Shown one piece after another: positions 37,636 to 49,504 of a stretch of 64,000 nucleotides of DNA; positions within the stretch are counted from its first letter, which is position 1, and every line of letters starts with the position of its first letter. The notes under the pieces are model-generated. The model was not told where the DNA came from. It did no database searches and saw only the letters and a program-made list of their open reading frames with translations. The DNA is from Unio delphinus (taxonomy: Eukaryota; Mollusca; Bivalvia; Unionida; Unionidae): positions 4,415,001 through 4,479,000 of the forward strand of contig JAQISU010000097.1 in NCBI GenBank assembly GCA_029339505.1, given 5' to 3'. The translations under genes and the position numbers were made by a program.

Positions 37636-37647
37636 GAGGCCTCAAGG

Positions 37648-37919
37648 TAAAGTGGTATTAGATACATATGAACTGATGGACATTGGCTTCTTTGTTTCAG
37701 CTGCGATGACCAGTAAATGTCTTTGAACGTTGGTCGCTGTGTTTCGGGCTCTTTATTCAATGGCTTTTGTGAGCAGTCCTGTTAATAATTGTGAAATTGT
37801 TTGTTTCAACAACTTAACGTGCTATGAGTAAATATGAAAAATAACAGGATGTGATGTTTAGCGATATTTGCGACATATACCGATATTAACTTTACCAATT
37901 ACCCACAACTTTGCATGCG
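37648..37919. other. Unique DNA
   Basis: No gene seen. Confidence 0.4.
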
Positions 37920-37922
37920 ATG

Positions 37923-37994
<72 letters not shown>
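37920..37994. repeat. (ATA)n microsatellite
   Basis: A pure trinucleotide tract of about 25 units. It produces Asn- or Leu-rich open frames that are not genes. Confidence 0.97.
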
Positions 37995-38477
37995 GTGATG
38001 ATAAAGAAACAAAGTACATTACAATATTAGAGAACACATGCAAACATAAACAACAAAATTACAAAAACAAACCATGAAATTTTAAAAACAAAATGAAAAT
38101 GATATGTTTGCTTTGGATGTCATGCATTAGTTAGGTTCTATTTATCATACGGAGGTATCTCTTTGTAGCAGAGATGGAGGGGCAGGGACTGATACGGTTA
38201 GATGGCATATGGCACAGATATGATCCGATGAAAGTTTGTGGGACACCCAAAAAAAACCTTTAGAATATTATTATCAGGTATTAAAGAATCCAGTCTAAAA
38301 TGTGGCCATGTTTTGTTTATGGGCTGTCTAACTCGCTGAGGTTAAAAATATGAATAGAATCTAGGAGTTTTGATGTATATGGATTTCCAGCACAGTCCAA
38401 GTGAAAATTTAAATGTCCAAGAAAAATCATGTTGCCAAATATCGAATCTCCATACTCCAGGAGGTTAGGAAACTGCT

Positions 38478-38479
<2 letters not shown>
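37995..38479. other. Unique DNA
   Basis: No gene or repeat recognised. Confidence 0.4.

Positions 38480-38558
<79 letters not shown>
38480..38558. repeat. (GA)n microsatellite
   Basis: About 39 uninterrupted GA units. Confidence 0.97.
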
Positions 38559-38560
<2 letters not shown>

Positions 38561-38719
38561 CTGTCCGTTTTTATTTTATTCTTTTTGGTCTAAGAGGAGG
38601 ACGGTAGAGACAGAAAAAATGGACCGACTTTTGTTTCATTGTGAACGAGGTTTGTACCAGTTCAAACAGTGTGTTCGAAATTGAAAGCTGGAGTGTAGTT
38701 AAGACATTAATTTAGACAA

Positions 38720-38885
38720 ATTCGTGGGTTGGTTTTTAACGGCCCTGTCAACACATTATTGGCTATACAAGGTCCAAGAAATGGACATTAATGGCGTCCT
38801 TAATCTAACAAGTGGGTACATAACACGCAACACTTGGATTACAAGTCCAATACACTACCACCTGAACTTCTGCGGCTCCTTTTAT
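38720..38885 (-). mobile_element. Possible tRNA-derived SINE of a third family
   Basis: On the minus strand the segment reads AGGTGGTAGTGTATTGGACT, then TGTAATCCAAGTGTTGCG, resembling the D-arm and anticodon region of a tRNA (TGT anticodon position). A body follows (GTTAGATTAAGGACGCC, GGCCGTTAAAAACCAACCC). The B box is degraded. Only one copy is visible, so this rests on the tRNA-like head and typical tail wording. Confidence 0.45.
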
Positions 38886-39043
38886 AGACAAGTGAGAAGA
38901 AAAAAACATAACCTTGTTAAGAACGACCCACACTATGGTTGCATGGTAGTTTAAAAAAAATTTCAGTTTTCACAGGTTGAAAATCATTGAATCTGCATAT
39001 CTGGTACGTTGAGAAAAATGTTTATTGATGAGTGATTTTTTTC

Positions 39044-39300
39044 CAGTACAGTACTGTTATTGAGTTCACACTGGAATTTTATCACAGCGTATGCGAGGCC
39101 GAGTTACAGTACAGTACTGTTACTGAGTTCACATTGGAATTTTATCACAGCGTATGCGAGGCCGAGTTACAGTACAGTACTGTTACTGAGTTCACACTGG
39201 AATTTTATCAGAGCGTATGCGAGGCCGAGTTACAGTACAGTACTGTTACTGAGTTCACACTGGAATTTTATCACAGCGTATGCGAGGCCGAGTTACAGTA
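39044..39300. repeat. 63-bp minisatellite, 4 copies
   Basis: Units contain CAGTACAGTACTGTTACTGA and GCGTATGCGAGGCCGAGTTA and are nearly identical. 63 bp equals 21 codons, so two plus-strand frames stay open through the array. The flanking frames have no gene features. Confidence 0.96.
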
Positions 39301-39570
39301 CATATCCTAACAAGCTAATGATTTTCCCAAGGTGTCTTTAAGCGTTTCATTAACACCACCATTTTCTTTCCCTTCATTGTACATTTCCTGGTTGCTTAAG
39401 GAACAATTCCCCTTATTTAAAAACAAATCAAAATATTAACACTCTTTTGAATTGCAAATAAAATCTGAAGTTGCATAAAAGGGCTAATATGAAACGTAGT
39501 ACACAGCACAGCACGGTAACCATTTTTTCGCAGGTGAAATTAATAAGAATGGATAACTTGGTGCTATCAT
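39301..39570. other. Unique DNA
   Basis: Nothing recognisable. Confidence 0.4.
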
Positions 39571-40090
39571 AGGCACTACTAGATCCCGAAGCCCACAGGC
39601 ACTATTACATCCCCAATCACACAGGCGTTACTATATTCCCAAGCCCACAGGTGCAACTACATCCCCAAGCCCACTGAGACTACTTCATCACAAAGCACAC
39701 AGTCACTACTATATCCTAAGATCACATACACTACTACATCCAAGCACACAGGCACTACTATATCCCAAGATCACATACACTACTACATCCAAGCACACAG
39801 GCACTACTATATCCCAAGATCACATACACTACTACATCCAAGCACACAGGCACTACTATATCCCAAGATCACATACACATCTATACCAAAGCACACAGAC
39901 ACTACTACATCCCCAACCCGACAGGCACTATTACACCCCCAAGGACACAGGCGCTACTAAGATCCTCAAGCACACGGACATTACTACATCCCAAACACAC
40001 GGACACTACTACATCCCAAAGTCAAATGGCAGTACTACACCCCCAAGCACACAGACACGATTGCATCACCAAGCCCACGGGGGATAACTG
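39571..40090. repeat. Degenerate ~27-bp repeat with an inner ~49-bp array
   Basis: Words CACTACTACATCCC and AAGC(A/C)CACAGGC alternate throughout. At 39713-39880 a two-unit block of about 49 bp (AAGATCACATACACTACTAC then ATCCAAGCACACAGG) is repeated almost identically about 3.5 times. Confidence 0.9.
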
Positions 40091-40928
40091 GTGGGTAGTT
40101 TCGTGCTCCCGCATGCAAGAAAACTAGAGTCCTGAGAAACAAGAATGCAATCTTTAGGCATAAAGTAATATAATACAGAAGTTTCCTTTGATAACAGCAG
40201 CTGATGTGAATATTGTGCGACTTTCAAAAACTGTAACAGTTACTCTTACCGTTGGCTTAAACAATGCCACCACTAAGACCTGTCATTCACAGGTAAAACA
40301 AAAACAATTCCTGTATTTTCTTGTCATTTGTATACTCTACCCCTTGTATCACTTCAGGTTAATGCAATAAACCTAAGCTGATATTTCTGCATCATGATTA
40401 TTTATCTTATTACAGAGACTAATTCTTATTGATTAGCAGTAATCCCAACGACTCATCTAATACATCAGCCATTACTCCAATGGACCCATCCATAGATTAA
40501 TAGATGCTCATTGATTAGTAATCAGAAAAGGATTCACAAATCACTATTCTGATTAATCTGTCATCAGACTGACGGACCAACCACAGATTAATAGCTGTTG
40601 ATTGATGACCTTTAACGATAATGTTGACTCAATGAGGATCAGATGTCGAACATTTCATTATCGGTTCATTTTCTTCCACACATTTAATCCCTCTTGGTAG
40701 AGAATTAAAAAGTGTTTACCTTGCGTTAGAAATCTGATAAGACTCCTCAACTCAATAACCTGGGAATTGAAGAGAACGAAACAATTTATTCATCTGTAAG
40801 CCACAGACAAGGATTAGATGTATACGTACTTAGGACGCATCAGATTCCAATTCAGTACATATTGTACAATGTTGAGTGCTACGTTGTTTATTGCTCCCTA
40901 AATCACTTCATCAATTATCAGGATTTGC
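40091..40928. other. Unique DNA
   Basis: No gene seen. TTGATTAG/AGATTAATAG words recur loosely at 40430-40600. Confidence 0.4.
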
Positions 40929-42172
40929 TGTATAGTGTGTGCAATAATGTGTGCAATAGTGTATCCAATAGTGTGTGCAATAGTGTATGCAGTAGTGTGT
41001 GCAATAGTGTGTGCAATAGTGTGCAGTAGTGTATGTAATAGTGTATGCAATAGTGTATCCAATAGTGCGTGCAATAGTGTATGCAATAGTGTGTGCAATA
41101 GTGTGTGCAATAGTGTGTGCAATAGTGTATGTAATAGTGTGTGCAATAGTGTATCCAATAGTGTGTGCAATAGTGTATCCAATAGTGTGTGCAATAGTGT
41201 GTGCAATAGTGTATGCAATAGTGTGTGCAATAGTGTGTGCAATAGTGTATGCAATAGTGTATGCAATAGTATGTGCAATAGTTATGCAATAGTGTGTGCA
41301 ATAGTGTGTGCAATAGTGTATGCAATAGTGTGTGTAATAGTGTGTGTAATAGTGTGTGCAATAGTGTATGCAATAGTGTATGCAATAGTGTGTGCAATAG
41401 TGTATGCAATAGTGTGTGTGCAATAGTGTATGCAATAGTGTATGCAATAGTGTGTGTAATAGTGTGTGTAATAGTGTGTGCAATAGTGCATGCAATAGTA
41501 TGTGCAATAGTGTATGCAATAGTGTGTGCAATAGTGTATGCAATAGTGTGTGCAATAGTGTATGCAATAGTGTATGCAATAGTATGTGCAATAGTTACGC
41601 AATAGTGTGTGCAATAGTGTGTGCAATAGTGTATGCAATAGTGTGTGTAATAGTGTGTGTAATAGTGTGTGCAATAGTGTATGCAATAGTGTATGCAATA
41701 GTGTGTGCAATAGTGTATGCAATAGTGTGTGTGCAATAGTGTATGCAATAGTGTATGCAATAGTGTGTGTAATAGTGTGTGCAATAGTGCATGCAATAGT
41801 GTGTGCAATAGTGTATGCAATAGTGTATGCAATAGTGTGTGCAATAGTGTATGCAATAGTGTATGCAATAGTGTGTGTGCAATAGTGTATGCAATATTGT
41901 ATGCAATAGTGTGTGTAATAGTGTGTGCAATAGTGTGTGCAATAGTGTATGCAATAGTGTGTGCAATAGTGTATGCAATAGTGTGTGTGCAATAGTGTAT
42001 GCAATAGTGTGTGTAATAGTGTGTGTAATAGTGTGTGCAATAGTGTATGCAATAGTGTGTGCAATAGTGTATGCAATAGTGTGTGTGCAATAGTGTATGC
42101 AATAGTGTATGCAATAGTGTGTGTAATAGTGTGTGTAATAGTGTGTGCAATAGTGTGGCAATAGTGTGTGCA
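40929..42172. repeat. 12-bp-unit array, about 100 copies
   Basis: Units are variants of AATAGTGTGTGC and AATAGTGTATGC, with rarer GTAATAG and 14-bp GTGTGTGTGC forms. A diagnostic GTTA(T/C)GCAATAG unit at 41281 and 41594 shows a 313-bp higher-order repeat. Since 12 bp is four codons and the unit has no stop in most frames, very long low-complexity open frames appear on both strands, up to 410 codons on the minus strand. They change frame at each 14-bp unit and are not genes. Confidence 0.97.
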
Positions 42173-42551
42173 TGGTTTGATGGTAGAACACGAGCTAAGC
42201 TTATATTTACAAATACGGGAAGAAGTTGATGATTTCTGAATTATGCAGAATATGTGATTGGCCTGTCATATAGAAGATGGCAACCTCAAAAATAGATCAT
42301 AGTAAACAATTATATGTTGTTTACAGACTCTTTCGAAAGTTACAGTATGACAAAGTTATTCATTTTATTAGTAATTGACCTTGATTGTCCGAATCTTATA
42401 TTTAGTAATTGACCTTGATTGTCCGACTCGTATATTTAGTAATTGACCTCCGAATCGTATATTTACTAACTGACTTTGATTTGTCCGAATTGTAATTCGT
42501 TTCCAGTAGTGCTACAAAAATGAATTCTTCATTCCCATTATCACGGTTCCG
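42173..42551. repeat. ~35-bp repeat, about 3-4 copies, in otherwise unique DNA
   Basis: At 42367-42500 the block TTAGTAATTGACCTTGATTG, then TCCGAATC and TATATTTA, is repeated with decay. The rest is unique. Confidence 0.8.
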
Positions 42552-42687
42552 TAGGGCCGGATTGGGCGATGTGGCCAAGAGATTCCCGACCTAAAAGCAT
42601 CCCCACACCCCAACAACCTCCTCCCCCTCAAAACAAAGCGTACACACACACAAACGTACAATTGATGGTCATTTGAAAGTTGACAAT

Positions 42688-42752
<65 letters not shown>

Positions 42753-42769
42753 GACCTGATCCGGCCCTG
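42552..42769. mobile_element. Possible hAT-like MITE with an internal microsatellite
   Basis: Inverted termini AGGGCCGGAT (42553-42562) and ATCCGGCCCT (42759-42768) face each other. The right end reads CAGGGCCGGATC on the minus strand, a hAT-type terminus. Inside lies a (TC)n(AC)n tract (42691-42750). Flanking GGTTC is present on both sides (42545 and 42769), but a full 8-bp duplication is not preserved. Confidence 0.42.
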
Positions 42770-44439
42770 GTTCATGTATAAATTTGCAGCTATAATTCTG
42801 CAAAAAAAAAAATTATGTCCTTGACCGAGTTCTATTCGGCATCTACCCAGGGAATCAACATTCTGGAGGTAGTTGATTTTTAAGCATGAATTTGTTTTTG
42901 TTGTGAAACTTAGTATTTATTTTGCAAAAAAGAAACGAAAAAGAATTAAATTAATTTTATTTTAAATTTTGCCATAAATTACACGTGTTATGGTCTTTAC
43001 AAGTTTTAAGGCTTTTGTTTTGAGGGGTGGGGACAACTTCTGAAAGCGCCTAAGGACGACAAAATAATAAACCCGTCATACTAGAACAGAAAACTATTTT
43101 ACATAATTTCTCACTGTCAGCCCTAAAGGAACATTGACACAAAAATCGATGTTTTTAATTAATAAAGCCTGGAATAAATATTAAAAAAACACGGTTAGTA
43201 TGCGTTAGATCTATCTCGAGTCAAATTTTGGTAAATACTTCAGTTTTTTGGTATGTTTATGTAAAGGACTCGCAGTACTAATTCAGATCTTACAGTAAAC
43301 CTATTCAAACGCCATATTCAATAGCTTAAACTTTCTCATGATAAAACCTATATCTATCAGTTTAGATGCATCGTAGATAGAAGCATATGTGCAGATAAAA
43401 ATATAAGAGCCCCGGCATTTTCTGGATCTAAATGTGTTGGAAGCACGTGCTTTCAATTCCTTACGAAAGAGTCAGGTGCTTATTTCAGCAATGAGTGTTC
43501 CAAACTCAAGACTGTTACAGGACTGAAATTCCATCAATTAAACAATTTATATTTCTGTTTTTAGTTGCATCTTGGAGAAATCTAACCTTCATTATCAACC
43601 AATCCTGGCCAGCCAAAGCCATAAAGCTCTTTTTTATTTCACCCATTTCCAGACTGGCTCCCATTTTTCATACGATTAGTACTCTGAGTCCTAAAAGGAC
43701 AGACTCAAGGGTGACTACTCCGCCGGAATTGTCCTCCAGCATGGACCCTGTACCATTGTGGAAGTTTATTATGTTAGTGCCTACATTGCATACGATAAAT
43801 ATTGTATGTTGTGCTAACAATCAACTAATGGGGGTCAATTGTTCAAGATGATAAGCTATGTTTACTCAGAAGAAGAAAAATACATTTTACTAAAGAAAAG
43901 TTTAAATCCGCTCCTCTTGTCAGCTGAGTTACATTACAAAGCCACCGCTAACCACTCGTCTAACATATATCAAAGTAGACTTGATGTTAAGAAACTCAAC
44001 TTTTTTGCAGGGAGAAACAAAATAAATAAATATATCAGCATTAATTCAAATCATCATTAGTTTTAAATGAAACATAATTTAATGATGAGATAACGAGATA
44101 TATCTCGGTGATATGAGTAAAGACTAAAGATAAACAAGGGTAGGATCAATTACAGAAACAACGTTCTACCATTTTCCAGTAAACACGCTGATCAAACAAC
44201 AGTTTTTATGCCACCAAATTTGATTACCAAATGGAAAACTCTACTGACAACCTATTTATTCCTACACAAAACAGATACTGGACAGACATTATATGGTGTG
44301 AAAATAAAACATAGTTAAAACTTTCTTTGTTCACTTTATAATTACAAAATACTATAAACTAGCCTACAAGGTGTTCAGATTTATCGAATAATTATTGGCA
44401 GATCACATTTAAACACTTCTGGCTTATCCAGCTGTTTTA
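42770..44439. other. Unique DNA, no gene identified
   Basis: The longest open frame is 43495-43851 (+, 118 codons). It has no recognisable domain and no clear splice context. The rest is AT-rich. Confidence 0.4.
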
Positions 44440-45055
44440 TATTCATAATGAGGTTAATGTTATATTCAAAATGGGATTAATTTATATCGTAATGGGATTA
44501 ATTTTATATTCATAATGGGGTTAATTTTACATTCATAATGACGTTAATTTTGTTTTCATAATGGGGTTAATTTTATATTCAAAATGGGATTAATTTTATA
44601 TTCAAAATGGGATTAATTTTATATTCAAAATGGGATTAATTTTATATTCATAATGAGATTATTTTATATTCAATGGTGTAAATTTTATATTCATAATGAG
44701 GTTAATGTTATATTCATAATGAGATTAATTTTATATCGTAATGGGAGTAATTTTATATTCATAATGGGGTTAATTTTATATTCATAATGTGGTTAATTTT
44801 ATATTCAAAATCGGAGTACATTTAAATTCATAATAGGGTTAATTTTGTATTCATTATGGGTTTAATTTTATATTTATAGTGGGGTTTATTTTATATTCAT
44901 AATGGGTTTAATTATATATTCATAATGACATTATATTTATATTTAAAATGGGGTTAATTTTGTATTCATAATGGGTAATTCTATATTCATAATGACGTTA
45001 ATTTTATATTCATAATGATGTTAATTTGATATTCATAATGAGGTTAATTTTAAGC
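44440..45055. repeat. ~24-bp minisatellite, about 25 copies
   Basis: Units are variants of TTAATTTTATATTCATAATG followed by GGGT or a similar four bases. There are many substitutions and some shortened units. This is an old, decayed array. Confidence 0.93.
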
Positions 45056-45394
45056 CATATTTAATACTCTTAACATACTTTTTCAACTGTTAGCTTCTTG
45101 TTTGAAAGATGTCTCTTTATAAAAATTAAATTACATTTTATTTAACCGATGTTATACATTTAAGCACATTTATTAACTAGACTAAATAAGAATGTTTAAA
45201 TTTGTGATATACAATTTATGATTTTATCACTATATAGACTTTAAATGACCTAATTTAAATCCCATGTTTGAGAACTTTGCTAGAATGTCTGACATATTTT
45301 AAAAAGTCTGCATAAAAAGGAATATCTCATATGCATGAAGCATATTTCTATCTAGCTTAAAAACATATCTCTCCAATACATGTAAGTAGTATAC
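45056..45394. other. Unique AT-rich DNA
   Basis: Nothing recognisable. Confidence 0.4.
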
Positions 45395-45700
45395 GGGGGC
45401 TGTTTACATACAATCGTAACACACATTACAAAATCCCTTAGGGCTGTTTACGGGTAAGGTTTTAAAAATCACCCTGGGGCTGTTTACGGACAATGGGAAT
45501 TTAACATGGGAATATTGGGCCTGTATACGGACAAGGGAAAGTGGGTTGTTGTATAAGGATAATAGGAATGGAACATGTATGCATCGGGTAACAACAATGT
45601 TGCAATAATTGTAGGAACAGGTTTGCATCGGGTAACAACAATGTTGCAATAATTGTAGGAACAGGTATGCATCGGGCTGACCTCAATCGGGACCAAAGAG
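45395..45700. repeat. Short tandem duplications (~44 bp and GGGGCTGTTTAC units)
   Basis: GCATCGGGTAACAACAATGT and the following TGCAATAATTGTAGGAACAG are repeated at about 45580 and 45627, with a partial third copy near 45669. Upstream, GGGCTGTTTAC recurs at about 45398, 45441 and 45478. Confidence 0.85.
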
Positions 45701-45769
45701 TTGGACATGGACTTATATAACGCATACAACATACAATATAATAATATCAACTATCCATACAGAAGGAAA

Positions 45770-47094
<1,325 letters not shown>

Positions 47095-48290
47095 TTAATT
47101 GTCTAGAATGATTTCTCTAAAACTGTTGATTTCTATGGCATTATCGAATTCGGCATACAGGATGACGTTCAACGTCTCGGTGAGAGTATTTTCAAACTGA
47201 AGTTCCACACGCAGTACACCGCATTTATAGGGTGAAAATGTCCCTCGTAGCTGCATTTGTCTGGGGTGAAATCAAAAGCCTACAAAGTATAACCCACTGC
47301 ATAATCTTCGTACGAAATACCGTGACTGGTGTTCGGTCCTAACTGTCCGGTATAGAGACAAGTACGACCTCAAGTAATTATTTTGGGTAAAGTTAGGTTC
47401 GAAGAGTCGGGTATAAACGCTACCAATAATTACACGTTTGTGTAACTGTCCTTGGAACATATGATCTTCGATATTGGATCAGAGTTCAGCGCCAATGGTG
47501 AAATTTTTCACTTCCACGCATCGCATCGGACGATTTGCAGTCGTTCTGCTCAACGTGTGACTGACGTAGTTTCCCACTTTAGGTACCACTAACACAAGAC
47601 GTACGTTGAACCTGGCTCCTTGGATAATGGTTTTTGTATTCGTTGGCATGGCCATCAAATGGAAAGCGGTACTGATACGATTCAGTCTCAAGCGAAGATC
47701 CACATCGTTCAGCAAATACTTCTCTTGCAACTACATGTCAAAATGCAAACGATCCAACAGTTCTAAACTAGATTCCTGCAGGAGTTTATTTCGACGGTCG
47801 TAATAACCCACACTGTGAGGATCGTCATCTGCTGCCAGGACTGTGTCGTTACACTTATCTTCGCATGCTGTTTCAGGTTTCCATACCACGCAAGCATCTA
47901 GATGGGTGTTCTTGGCTTCTTTTCCGTACGTCAAGAGATTTTCGAGGTACGCTCGGTAAGGGTACGTATCCATGCTACTGCTTACCAGTTTGTTATTCAT
48001 GTACAAATCCACAGGGATGAACAAGGAATGCATGAAAATGTTGCCGGGAGCTACCCTAGCATCGGCTCCCGGATTGGGGTTGTCCATTTTCATCACTTTC
48101 ACATTCAGATACAAGTAACTGATATTCAGATTGTGTTGTCCTTTGATTTCAAATTAGATGGGAGCTGAATCCGTCAAAGAGGAGACGGGATGAAATCAAC
48201 CCATTGGGATTCTTGCATTGTCATAATATTGGGTGGCATGGCAAACATATCCAGTTCCGACTTGGAACAGACACATAACTCTCTGTGCAT
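47095..48290 (-). pseudogene. Polinton/Maverick-type major capsid protein, degraded
   Basis: Open segments on the minus strand fall in order. The likely start is ATG at 48288-48290, and the natural end is TAA at 47095-47097. Between 48117 and 47095 they share one frame. They match, from memory of the family, the double jelly-roll capsid protein of Polinton/Maverick elements, often annotated in invertebrates as F54H12.2-like. Landmarks are an N-terminal SELDMF...WVDF block (48260-48190), a hydrophobic NIFMHSLF segment followed by a YPYRAY motif (about 48030-47950), a DRLHFDM/LLNDVDLRLRL region (47750-47690), an FQGQL block (about 47455) and an LNVILYAEFDN C-terminus (about 47160-47120). Breaks: a frame change near 48165-48190; in-frame stops at 48154-48156, 47731-47733, 47476-47478 and 47269-47271; and an apparent internal deletion of some tens of residues near 47410. 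It is a non-functional genomic relic. Confidence 0.75.
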
Positions 48291-48314
48291 AAATTTTCTG
48301 TCTCTATGACTGTT

Positions 48315-48530
48315 TTAATAATCATCAACGTCTAAGTCTCGAACGGTTCTTCTTTTCTCAGTCTTTCTAGCTCTAGAGTTATGAAAACCTGGAAAGGGGT
48401 TGGGGGGTTGGGGGGGGGGGGTGCTCTTCGTCGAGTCTTTCTGCCTTGTTCTTGCTGTGTCGTCAGGGAAGCATGAACGCCTGACTAGGTACCGTCCATA
48501 GATTTTAGAAAAGTTTCTTGTCAGGCCTAA
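48315..48530 (-). other. Basic open segment upstream of the capsid pseudogene
   Basis: The frame ends at a TAA 25 bp before the probable capsid start. It is rich in Arg/Lys and Pro (SRARKTEKRRTVRDLDVDDY at the end) and includes a poly-C-derived Pro run. Position and orientation would suit the end of another gene of the same element, but nothing identifies it. The apparent extension to 48692 only runs through a microsatellite. Confidence 0.3.
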
Positions 48531-48554
48531 AATTTCTTTACCCGTTTGAAGCAA

Positions 48555-48558
<4 letters not shown>

Positions 48559-48625
<67 letters not shown>

Positions 48626-48626
48626 C
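48559..48626. repeat. (TA)n(CA)n compound microsatellite
   Basis: A TA tract to about 48606 is followed by CA. It abuts the 3' end of the minus-strand LINE fragment. A tract of the same composition and order lies at its other end (49422-49504). Confidence 0.97.
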
Positions 48627-49419
48627 TAGTGTGGTCGTTGAGTCGCTGTGCTGCTGAACATCTGACCAGTTCCCTCCACTTGTCTCGATCATGTGCCAAT
48701 GCCTATGTCTCTACAAAGCTTTTCCTGGTCCATTCTGTGATGTTGTCACTCTACTTTTTTCTCTGCCTACCTCTCCTTCTGCCACTTTGGCCACTACCTT
48801 GGAGTACTGTTGTGGGTAGACTGTTGGCTCTAGTGACATGGCCATACCAGTTCAGCTTTCTCGTTTTGACAATGATGAGGAGGGCTACTTTGTACCTGAT
48901 GATGTTGCGCACTTCTTCATTTGTGATGTGATCCATATAAGAGATGCCAAGGATGGTTCTGTAGCATCCCATTTCAAGTGCCTGGATTCTTCATTGTAAT
49001 TATGCTGTCAGGGTCAAGGCTTCACATGAATACAAAAAGACTGAGATGACTAGTGCTCTCAATAGTTTAGTTTTCATACAGATATTCTTGTGTCTCCAGA
49101 TGGGTCTTAGCTTTGACATAACTGCCGTTGTTTGTGCTGCTCGTGACAAAATTACTGCTCTTGATCCCTTTTCCGTAATTATGAAACCAAGATATTTGAA
49201 TTGGCCTACTGTTTCCAGTTCGTGTCCTCTGACCTTAATCTTGGTTGAGATTTGTTTGCCACTATTTGTCATCTGCTTTGTCTTCTCGGCACTTATCTCC
49301 ATGTCAAACCTGGAAGATGTTTCGTCCAGGTTCTTCACTAAGGTGACAAGCTCATCTCTACTGCCTGCCAGAGCACATCAATTTCGTCTGCAAAGCGGAG
49401 GTTGGTGATGTTACGTTAT

Positions 49420-49421
<2 letters not shown>
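48627..49421 (-). pseudogene. LINE reverse transcriptase C-terminal fragment
   Basis: The minus strand reads in from motif C, here RFADEID (second Asp changed to Glu, near 49390). It continues with EKTKQMT, a YLGFIITEKGS block (about 49190), LRALVISVFLYSCEALTLTA (49060-49000), then RCYRTILGIS-like and HITNEEVR, KLNWYGHVTR and GRRRGRQRKK (48960-48750). The end is WRELVRCSA just before the microsatellite. This is the C-terminal part of a non-LTR retrotransposon ORF2, different in sequence from the element at 8.4 kb. The frame is broken by stops and shifts near 49350, 48980 and 48750. Everything upstream of motif C is missing. Confidence 0.85.

Positions 49422-49504
<83 letters not shown>
49422..49504. 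repeat. (AT)n(CA)n compound microsatellite
   Basis: An AT tract to about 49480 is followed by CA to 49504. It abuts the truncated 5' side of the LINE fragment. Confidence 0.97.

Noticed and set aside
40918..42150. 410-codon and other long open frames in the 12-bp array
   Set aside because: A stop-free unit whose length is a multiple of three gives open frames on both strands. There are only four-residue repeats, no start context, and frame changes at 14-bp units.
43495..43851. 118-codon plus-strand open frame
   Set aside because: There is no family resemblance or gene signal, and the length is possible by chance in AT-rich DNA of this size.
47606..48168. Plus-strand open frames across the capsid relic
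   Set aside because: They are antisense to the ordered minus-strand segments that match a known protein family.
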